From: Sclerodactyla briareus
Lineage: Eukaryota > Echinodermata > Holothuroidea > Dendrochirotida > Sclerodactylidae
Length of the DNA stretch: 64,000 nt
Direction of reading: 5' to 3'
Assembly: GCA_026419785.1 (NCBI GenBank)
Contig: JAODTK010004921.1
Span: forward strand, 62,001-126,000
Shown: in pieces, positions 58,101 through 64,000 of the stretch
How the letters are laid out: each line of letters begins with the position of its first letter
Numbering within the stretch: position 1 is the first letter of the stretch
The notes under the pieces: generated by a model
What the model saw: the letters and a program-made list of their open reading frames with translations, nothing else
Databases searched by the model: none
Told to the model about the DNA's origin: nothing
Translations under genes and position numbers: made by a program

Positions 58101-61100
58101 TTTCACTCACAAACTTACAAGAAAGTTATGTTAGGGTGAAATGAAGTGAGGCGTTTTTCCACCAAGGTTATATAGCTTGTGAGTATTTCATTTAGTGGGA
58201 TGAGTTCGATGAATGTCACACTATGGCAGCTTTTCAAAGAAAAAACAATAGATATTGGAGAGAAAGCTATTTGTTTCATTCCTGAGATACTGATATTCAC
58301 TGATAAAGCTCTTATAGTCCCCATGCTGTCCAGTAGTGTGCCATGTCCTCCAATTGTGGTGTAGGCCTCTGTTAGGCTGAGAGTGATAGGATAGGCTAAT
58401 CAGAGTTCCTTGTCTGATTTAAAGTTTCATTCCGCCTTGATTTCATGTCCTCACTTTCTAGGCCACGAAGCTTCCAATACTGCAGTGATTTATTGTATCG
58501 ACTGATATGAAAATACAATTGAAGAAAAGATCTGTTGTAACGATAGTATTAGGTCAAAATCTTATATTGTGTAATAGGTCGCCGTGTCGTAACAAATAAT
58601 TTTTTTAAAGTTGGCCGGCTTTTTATGAAAATTTTGCAGACTGATCACCATTTTCTCCAAACCAAATGATCTGACTGCTGTAATTTTCACTAAAGTGCTT
58701 GAACTTGTAGATAAGGTATCTATCGTTCGATGGCATTCGTTTTCAATATCATTGATGCTTATTTTCTCTAATATTTCAAAGCTGAATGGAGCTTTAATAG
58801 TGGACTAAAGGAGAAAGACAGACAGTTTCAAAGCATATGACTTTGAAACAATTGCAGTTACATGCATTTGAATCAACCCCGTCATGCTGGAATCACTGCT
58901 GACAACATACTGTATCAATGTCTTGTTCAGGTGGCTGAGGGCACCACAAGTTTAGCAAGACCCAAACTTGCACTGAGGTTGCGTGTGGCTGAAGGCACTG
59001 CAAGTTTAGTAAGACCTAAAACATGCTTTGGGGTTGCATGCAGCATTTGGAATAGTGATGACACTTGTGTAGGAATTCGGGGAGGAATTGAAGAAAACCT
59101 GATGATGATTGTGATGATGGTGCTTCTATAGTTTCGTGTACGAACTGACTGCTGTGCACTTCAAAAGTGTGTAGCAATCTTGCTCATTTAAGGAGCATCC
59201 CGTTCTACTACACCAGCTATTTCGGAAGTGACCTAATGCACTGTTTAGGCAGCTGAACTTATTCTACAGGCTGGCTCACTTCCAGATGATTGTTTCATGC
59301 CTAGGTGATAACAATTAGATCTACTGTGGAACGAGTTCATGGTGCTCTGCGTGCAGCAGTGTTGTAACGAGTCAAGACTCGAGTCACTACTTTTGAAAAA
59401 GGTAAGACTCGGGCGAATGTTTGAACATTTTTCCCCATTAAAATAGTACAGTGACTTGAGTCATTGTGACTCAACTCGAGTCACATTAGGCTCTCATATT
59501 CAGTGACTCGAGTCCTATTTTCGAGGGACTCTTTACAACCTGGGCGTACATATGCACTGGAGTTGCGTGTGGCTGGGTTATCACAGTTGAGCAAGACCTA
59601 AATGTTCGGGGCATAAGGCCCTCTCTAAACTTAATGCCTACAGGTTTATTCTACCATAACAGTAATGTCCTCTGTTCTGGGCCTTATCATAGGCTTCCAT
59701 GATTCCTTGCAATAATGATATACTGGTGTATATCTCCTGTTACAGGAATAAGTGTGAGAACCAGTCGCCTTTGCATGACTGGGAAGAAATGCCGGTAGGC
59801 CATTCCAGTATGTACCATATTTAGGTGTGAAACTGTAACACTATGGTCTGTTGTGTCCCAACTGTAATCCCTTATGTTCACAGGGGTCCTCCAACCTCAC
59901 AAATGGGAGAACTGCTACAACATCGTACAATGTATCTGGGGGTAACCGTCGTGATGCCAAGTTCTCTGACTACCTGACCATGGATGAGATCACACAGACC
60001 CTGGCTGAAACAATCAGGTAATTGTTTGTATGTAAGTCTCAGCAGAGACTCATCTCGCCATTCTCAGCTCCCTGCCCCTCCACCCCCTGCCCCTCCGCTC
60101 CCTGCCCCTCAGCTCCCTGCCCCTCTGCTCCCTGCCCCTCCACCCCCTGCCCCTCGCTCCCTGCCCCTCCGCTCCCTGCCCCTCAGCTCCCTGCCGCTGC
60201 CCCTCTGCTCCCTGCCCCTCTGCTCCCCTCCACTCCCTGCCCCTCAGCTCCCTGCCGCTGCCCCTCTGCTCCCTGCCCCTCCGCTCCCTGCCCCTCAGCT
60301 CCCTGCCCCTCCGCTCCCTGCCCCTCAGCTCCCTGCCGCTGCCCCTCTGCTCCCCTCCACTCCCTGCCCCTCAGCTCCCTGCCCCTCTGCTCCCTGCCCC
60401 TCGCTCCCTGCCCCTCCGCTCCCTGCCCCTCTGCTCCCTGCCCCTCCGTTCCCTGCCCTCCTCAGCTCCCTGCCCCTCTGCTCCCTGCCCCTCCGCTCCC
60501 TGCCCCTCTGTTCCTGCCTCTTCCGCTCCCTTCCCCTCTGGCTCCCTGCCCCTCCGCATTCCCTGCCCCACTCCGCTCACCCATGCTCCTCATCTCCCTG
60601 CCCCTCGCTTTCCCTGCCCCTCCGCTCCCTCCCCTCCGCTCCCTGCTTCCTCATCTCCCTGCCCCTTCCTCCTCCTGCCCCTCCGCTCCTTGCCCCTCTG
60701 CTCCCTGCCCCCCTGCCTCCTGCCCCTCCACTTCCTTCTAGCTCCCCTTCTTTTTAGCGACATAGTTACTCAGGGACTATCATGGCACCTCTGGAGTTTT
60801 TCCTCTTTACGAAGAGCTGTAATACTCTGAATTTAAAACCAGAAGAAGAGAGAGAAAGCAACGAGAGAATATGACCCACAAGAGGAAGAAAAAAATACAT
60901 GGAAAATGCGAGAGACATATAGGAAAAAAAAGGAGAAAAGAAAGATGGGGGGGGGGGGGGGGTGAAAAATTCCCAGAGGCACTCCAGGCAAGAGCTCATC
61001 AATGCGATCGCTGTTGGAAAGCAGAAAAGAAAGAGGCTAAAGAAAAGTTTTTTTTTTTCACAGATCAGATCTCTGACCTTATTATCTAGAGGTGTCCTCT

Positions 61101-62934
61101 GTGAGGGGGTCCTACTCATACCCCTATAAATTAAAAAAGGGACAAAAGATACAGACAGCACTTTTTCTCAGCAGCCTCAAGCACAGCCCGACATAGCACA
61201 CTTTTACCTTACTACAGAATGCATCAACAATTCTTTGACTTAAATCATCAATTGGATGACTCTATAACCACTCAAGTGGCTTGCATCAACATGCATTGAC
61301 TTGATCATCATTGGATGACTCGATACCACTCCAGTGGTGTGCAACATGCTTTGCCATTGAATCTCAATTGATGACTTGCTAACTACTCCAGTGGTGTGCA
61401 TCACAATGCTTGACTTGACTCATCATTGGATGACTTGATAACTACTCCAGTTGTATACATCAACAATGCGTTGACTATCATCAATTAGCTGCCTTGATAA
61501 CTACTCCATGTATTCATCAACAATGCTTGACTTGATCATCAAATTGGCTGACTTGCTACTACTCCAGTGGTGTTCATCAACAATGCTTTGACCTTGAATT
61601 CATCATTGATGACTTGATACTACTCCGTGGTTGCATCAACATGCTTGACTTGAATCAGGGTATTTGATGACTTGACAACTACTCCAGGGTGTGCCATCAC
61701 AATTCTTTGACTGAATCATCTTGGATGACTTGATAACTACTCCAGTGGTTGCATCAACAATGCTTTGACTTGAATAATCAATTGGATGACTTCGCTAACT
61801 ACTCCAGTGGTGTACATCAACAATGCTTGACTTGAATCATCATTGGATGACTTGATAACTACTCCAGTGTTCATCAACAATGCTTTGACTTGCATCATTA
61901 TTTGGATGACTTGAACAACTACTCCAGTGGTGTGCATCAACAATGCTTTGACTTGAATTATCAATTGGATGACTTGATAACTACTCCAGTTGTGTGCATC
62001 CACAATGTTTTTGACGTCCAATCAGCAAGTGGATGACTCATACTACTTCCAGTTGTATGGCAAACAAACAATGTTTCTCTTGAATCATCATTGGTGACTT
62101 GATACTACGCCATTGGTGTTCCCTCAACAATTCTTTGACTTGAATCACAATTGGATGACTGATGACGTACTCTTGTTGTGCATCAACAATGCTTTGACTT
62201 GAATCATCATTTGGAATGACTTGATAACTACTCCCTGGTGTGCACATCACAATGTTTTTGACATCACTCTCAATTGGATGACTTGATGATACTCCCATTG
62301 TAGGCATCAACAATGCTTTGACTTGAATAATTCGCATCAACAATGTTTTTGACTCGAAACATCAACTGGGATAACTATTCCAGTGGCTGTACATCAACAT
62401 GCTGACTTGATCATCAATGAATTCTTGCTAACTTACTCAGTGGTGTGCTAGGCTTCAATACAAACCAGTTCTTTTTGCCCTTAATTCAGTTGTGGTGGCA
62501 ACCTGCTGTTGAACTTTGGTTCCTAACTCCATGATGACTGATCCATCCCGATCTTCGAGGAGAGACTGAGGCAGACTGGGGCCTGGCTGAAGGTCAATGG
62601 GAGGCTGTCTATGTCACACCATGGACTGCACAGAAATATCCCCTGACCAAGGGAGTTGGTGATCCTGAATTACCATAGATCACAGGTTGTCCCATGGTTG
62701 GGAGGGGGGGTTAGACCTGTATAACATGGAGAGGCTGTCTATGGGTCCAAACCATTGACTGCACGGAATGATACTCTGACTAAGGGAGTATGGTGAGTCC
62801 TGAATTACCTTATAGCACAGGTTGTCCCCATGGGTTTGGGAGGGGGGGGGGGTGACCCTGGAATCATGGAGAGGCTTGGTCTATGGGTCCCAACCCTGGG
62901 ATTGCACAGAATGTACTCTGACCAAGGGAGTCTG
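49553..62934 (+). CDS. FUCA1/FUCA2-like: tissue-type alpha-L-fucosidase gene (GH29), partial, with duplicated exons
   Basis: The product would be a lysosomal or secreted GH29 retaining glycosidase that removes alpha-L-fucose from glycoproteins and glycolipids. Seven exon-like pieces are visible: A 49553-49661, B 52733-52866, B' 52920-53053, C 55973-56071, C' 56672-56781, D 59884-60017 and E 62490-62658, with two partial E copies to 62934. Junctions B/C, C/D and D/E are phase compatible and give family text. A to B is not (A ends after one base of a codon, B starts at a codon), matching a missing exon for the GLYHSLFEW region. The N-terminal exons and C-terminal beta-sandwich exons are not seen; the latter should lie beyond the window. 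Exons A, C, D and E each need a small indel to keep frame, so this is a pseudogene or an unpolished assembly. Confidence 0.85.
49662..52732 (+). other. intron, with an expected exon missing
   Basis: Contains a run of 22 G (49794-49815) and no recognisable repeat otherwise. Family proteins have about 50 residues between exon A and exon B (the GLY.SLFEWF.PL region), and I could not find coding sequence for them here on either strand. The exon may be lost, collapsed in assembly, or too damaged to recognise by eye. Confidence 0.5.
52733..52866 (+). CDS. fucosidase exon B, nucleophile exon, FUCA1-like copy
   Basis: Preceded by TTTCTCTCTCAG and followed by a GTTTGT donor; 134 nt starting at a codon boundary and ending AG, so the Ser of NESPVK is completed by exon C. 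Open throughout: [19 protein letters not shown] then [10 protein letters not shown] and [13 protein letters not shown] carries the Asp that is the catalytic nucleophile (Asp225 in human FUCA1 numbering). The loop after it, D-W-x-x-P-D-T-Y-W, resembles FUCA1 (EWECPDTYW). No frameshift is present. An almost parallel copy lies 53 nt downstream. Confidence 0.92.
52920..53053 (+). CDS. fucosidase exon B', nucleophile exon, FUCA2-like copy
   Basis: Preceded by TCTCTCTCACACAG and followed by GTTTGC; 134 nt, same start and end phases as exon B. Open: [19 protein letters not shown] then [10 protein letters not shown] and GFLAWLYND. The loop after the nucleophile, [19 protein letters not shown], is close to FUCA2 (GDGGAPDQYW). 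By hand count it shares 96 of 134 bases and 32 of 44 residues with exon B. Splicing B to B' would shift the frame, and the 53-nt spacer leaves little room for the spliceosome, so B and B' are probably alternatives. Confidence 0.9.
55008..55258. repeat. AT microsatellite
   Basis: About 250 bases of TA repeats with small interruptions inside a fucosidase intron. The Tyr/Ile ORFs on both strands are artefacts. Confidence 0.95.
55774..55788. repeat. poly-C run (15)
   Basis: Homopolymer followed by TCTCAG, inside the intron before exon C. Confidence 0.9.
55973..56071 (+). CDS. fucosidase exon C (VVNDRWG / HHGG region)
   Basis: Follows ATCGTGGCACAG and ends at G/GTAAGA. With AG from exon B or B' it reads [18 protein letters not shown] then CHHGGYYN, as in the family (SPVRGTVVTNDRWG..KHGG). 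After YYN one extra C (AACCTGC) puts the rest out of frame; without it the end would give the family's C-S-D-R-Y-D-P-G. The exon ends after one base of a codon, which exon D completes with GG. Closer to FUCA2 at its end (CSDRYNPG) than to FUCA1. Confidence 0.88.
56672..56781 (+). pseudogene. fucosidase exon C', second copy of exon C, damaged
   Basis: Follows GCTACATCACAG and starts in the same phase as exon C, reading [17 protein letters not shown]. The rest is recognisable but shifted: TCCACCAC for TGCCACCAC, then GGATAC.TAC and TTGTCGCCGTACGACC, the equivalent of HHGGYYNC..RYD. A run of 19 A (56761-56779) then precedes TG/GTGCGA, a possible donor. Either an alternative exon hit by indels or a decayed duplicate. 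Confidence 0.75.
56885..57370 (-). mobile_element. LINE C-terminal fragment (RTE-like), inside fucosidase intron
   Basis: On the minus strand, two overlapping frames give [21 protein letters not shown] text (about 57350-57300), [13 protein letters not shown] (the NE..R...G segment, about 57243-57205), then [19 protein letters not shown] (about 57192-57136), the family's I..KLRE.RLRWFGHV.RR, and further charged residues before a W..R end. This is the RT thumb and tail of RTE/BovB-type or similar LINEs. Truncated at the 5' side and frame-broken. Confidence 0.7.
58931..59038 (+). repeat. 54-bp tandem duplication
   Basis: GTGGCTGAGGGCACCACAAG at 58931 and GTGGCTGAAGGCACTGCAAG at 58985 start two copies of a 54-bp unit (shared text: TTTAGCAAGACC or TTTAGTAAGACC, GGTTGC.T). 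A weaker third trace (GTGTGGCTGG...GAGCAAGACC) is at about 59567-59600. Confidence 0.75.
59368..59530. repeat. cluster of palindromic TGACTCGAGTCA-like words
   Basis: ACTCGAGTCAC, GTGACTTGAGTCA, GTGACTCAACTCGAGTCAC and GTGACTCGAGTC occur within about 160 bases, in both orientations because the word is self-complementary. Includes AP-1-like TGACTCA. May be a small repeat or a regulatory cluster. Confidence 0.5.
59884..60017 (+). CDS. fucosidase exon D (acid/base Glu region)
   Basis: Follows TATGTTCACAG and ends AG/GTAATT. It starts GG (completing Gly from exon C) then [19 protein letters not shown], matching HKWENC.TID..SWGYRR; the Glu of KWE aligns with the acid/base Glu289 of human FUCA1. 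After TGG a run of five G puts the following codons out of frame; with one G fewer the text continues [18 protein letters not shown] and TLAETI, close to FUCA2 (ISDYLTIEEL). The donor leaves AG, completed by T of exon E as Ser. Confidence 0.87.
60066..60745 (+). repeat. 15-bp pyrimidine-rich minisatellite (CTCCCTGCCCCTCNG)
   Basis: About 45 copies of a 15-bp unit, with CAG/CTG/CCG variants at the end and occasional shortened units, beginning some 50 bases after the exon D donor. The complementary strand is rich in GGGG and GGG runs spaced for G-quadruplexes, the C strand for i-motifs. The proline/leucine/serine ORFs of 239 and 257 codons across it reflect the repeat and are not called as genes. 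Confidence 0.95.
60746..61210. other. intron segment with poly-G run
   Basis: Purine-rich stretch (60840-60960) with 16 G at 60947-60962. The 131-codon minus-strand ORF (60766-61161) crosses this low-complexity block and is not convincing. Confidence 0.5.
61215..62445 (+). repeat. 62-bp minisatellite
   Basis: About 20 tandem copies of a unit close to GCATCAACAATGCTTTGACT, TGAATCATCAATTGGATGAC, TTGATAACTACTCCAGTGGT. Copies differ mostly by single-base indels rather than substitutions, which points to sequencing or assembly error on top of real divergence. It ends about 45 bases before fucosidase exon E. Confidence 0.95.
62490..62658 (+). CDS. fucosidase exon E (GGNLLLN / EERLRQ region)
   Basis: Follows TGCCCTTAATTCAG. 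T completes the Ser from exon D, then [10 protein letters not shown], matching SCGGNLLMNIGPT of FUCA2. A short stretch (62519-62540) with extra bases and a stop covers the PT.DG residues, then [20 protein letters not shown], the FEERLRQMG.WLKVNGEA region. After AATGGG one base seems lost; the next frame reads [18 protein letters not shown]. The donor is degenerate here (TTG/GTGATC), while the two downstream partial copies keep G/GTGAGT. Confidence 0.85.
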
Positions 62935-62985
62935 GTGAGTCCTTTTACCATAAGTTGCTTCATTGTTGGGGGGGTGACCTGGTTT
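62601..62985 (+). repeat. tandem triplication of exon E 3' half with its splice donor
   Basis: Units of 130 and 140 bases start with GAGGCTGTCTATG (62601), GAGGCTGTCTATGGG (62731) and GAGGCTTGGTCTATGGG (62871). Each holds the coding text for E-A-V-Y-x and onwards, the donor ACCAAGGGAGTCTG/GTGAGT or its variant, and intron text with a poly-G run. Copy 2 fits the family better (EAVYGSKP, with TLTKGVW before its donor) than copy 1. No acceptor is visible before copies 2 and 3. Confidence 0.8.
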
Positions 62986-63040
62986 TTTGTCTCGCCTGAC
63001 TTTGTTCAAGAGAGACATAGTGGTCACATTTGTTGTGTTC

Positions 63041-63078
63041 TGTCTGTCTGTCTTTCTGTCTGTCTGTCGTCTGTCCGT
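63041..63078. repeat. CTGT tetranucleotide microsatellite
   Basis: Tandem CTGT units with one or two interruptions. Confidence 0.9.
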
Positions 63079-64000
63079 AATTGCGGTTAGATTCTCCTGA
63101 ACCGTGGAAGCCATCATGCTGGGACCTTCTTGTGGACGTGTGCGGTGATGATTTGCGATGTTCATCCATTTTTCGTCCCAAAAGACCCTTCTCATTTGCC
63201 TAAATTGCATATTTAATGAAATTGGCCTGGAAAGCTTGTGTCAAGATATCTCTGATCGGTAGATTCATTGGTGATGCCGTCAGGGTCTATAACAACTTGA
63301 AGAGTACACGAATCGATCAATTCCTGGCATGATATATGCTAATTCAGTAGTCTAATTTGCATAATTTCTGCGATATTTTGGAAGTTTTTTGGATTTTGAA
63401 GAAAAAAAAACTTGGTGGAGAGTGTTTATCTATAGTCCCAATGATTTACAGTATGGACGGGGCCCCAAAGGTCTTTTAATGCTACTAATCTGTCATTCCA
63501 GGTGTCACTTAGGGTTCAAAAACTGTTTTTCCCTCCTGGCCATATCGGAGAATTGATATCCGTGAAGGCTGAAGGTATCACCATGTGATATATTGTTGAC
63601 CTGCATGCGTGTGACCTCTGCCTCAATTTGACCCCTGTCGTTGGTCATGTGTTTAAAGGTTGAGTCTTGAATAAATGTGCTTATTTAGGAGGCAGGCAAA
63701 AAAAATAGAAACTGGTTTATTTTCGGATATGTGATAGACCTTTGTGTGCTTTATGGAGGAACCAACTCCCGCTCCGATCGGACCACTTACTGTCGTAGTT
63801 ACAAGGGGTCCAAGTTTATTTAATAGCTTTTTCGCAATAACATTGGGCGTGTTCCTGGAAGCCATTCCTTCTAGAGTGGATGCATACATTGAAGTAACAA
63901 TTTGTATAACAAACAAACCGTCCATGTCATTAAAGTCATCAAAGGTCACGTAGGGGTAAAACTGATTTTAGTACTTTTTGGCAATAGCACTTGGGCATGT
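63079..64000. other. unrecognised sequence at window end
   Basis: Minus-strand 63653-63949 (98 codons) and plus-strand 63744-63953 (69 codons) overlap. Neither translation matches a family I know, and neither resembles the fucosidase C-terminal domain. Remaining fucosidase exons (VWYTSK... onwards) are expected further right, outside the window. Confidence 0.35.

Larger units (their letters stand above)
57371..59883 (+). other. intron before exon D
   Basis: Contains a two-copy 54-bp repeat (58931-59038) and a cluster of TGACTCGAGTCA-like words (59368-59530). Short ORFs only, no further fucosidase sequence recognised. Confidence 0.5.

Noticed and set aside
59984..60757. Proline/leucine/serine-rich ORFs of 239-257 codons
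   Set aside because: They run through the 15-bp minisatellite in more than one frame. Openness comes from the repeat (15 is divisible by three and lacks stop codons), and it lies in an intron.
61215..62445. CRISPR-like array
   Set aside because: Units are contiguous with no unique spacers, in eukaryotic intron DNA. It is a minisatellite.
63653..63953. Overlapping ORFs on both strands near the window end as a ligand-gated channel exon
   Set aside because: A faint resemblance on the plus strand did not hold: no Cys loop or transmembrane segment, and both strands are open.

Overview
This window is metazoan nuclear DNA. Split coding exons lie in long introns with GT/AG borders, at least seven degraded non-LTR retrotransposons of several clades are present, and there is one tRNA-derived SINE, one Penelope-like element and much satellite and microsatellite DNA. 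There is no bacterial gene organisation. The repeat mixture and the fucosidase sequence suggest a marine invertebrate, possibly an echinoderm or other deuterostome; that placement is inference. Repeated one- or two-base indels, including inside otherwise well conserved exons, suggest either a poorly polished long-read assembly or decayed copies.

Layout. 0-5 kb: microsatellite, one SINE, a tandem repeat of about 190 bp, and a weak promoter/first-exon candidate. 5.3-8.9 kb: CR1-like LINE, plus strand. 9-12.6 kb: mostly unrecognised sequence. 12.7-14 kb: degenerate satellite. 14.1-16.7 kb: a second CR1-like LINE, minus strand. 17-27.6 kb: a CA microsatellite, a minus-strand RT fragment (18.2-18.8 kb), a tandem repeat of about 290 bp, an inverted copy of the satellite (23.3-23.8 kb) and long unassigned stretches. 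28.1-29.3 kb: Penelope-like element (RT plus GIY-YIG). 29.6-33.6 kb (perhaps to 35.4 kb): Jockey-like LINE, minus strand, with gag-like zinc knuckle, endonuclease and RT. 35.5-41.7 kb: AT microsatellite, small repeats, one possible orphan exon. 41.8-45.5 kb: two LINE 3' ends. 46.7-49.3 kb: another Jockey-like LINE, plus strand.

49.5-62.9 kb holds the only recognisable host gene: a GH29 tissue-type alpha-L-fucosidase on the plus strand. Exons for the HHEG region, the catalytic nucleophile (WSDG), the VVNDRWG/HHGG region, the acid/base Glu (KWEN) and the GGNLLLN/EERLRQ region are in order with compatible splice phases. The first exons, one exon between the first two seen, and the C-terminal domain are not visible. 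Its introns hold an RTE-like LINE fragment, an AT microsatellite, a 15-bp pyrimidine minisatellite and a 62-bp minisatellite.

The most interesting observation is that this fucosidase has duplicated exons. The nucleophile exon occurs twice, 134 nt each, same phase, only 53 nt apart and about 72% identical by hand count; one copy looks FUCA1-like (DWMSPDTYW), the other FUCA2-like (DAGAPDQYW). The following exon is also duplicated, and the last visible exon has its 3' half and splice donor repeated three times. Including both copies of the nucleophile exon would shift the frame, so the arrangement predicts mutually exclusive splicing of an active-site segment in a glycosidase.
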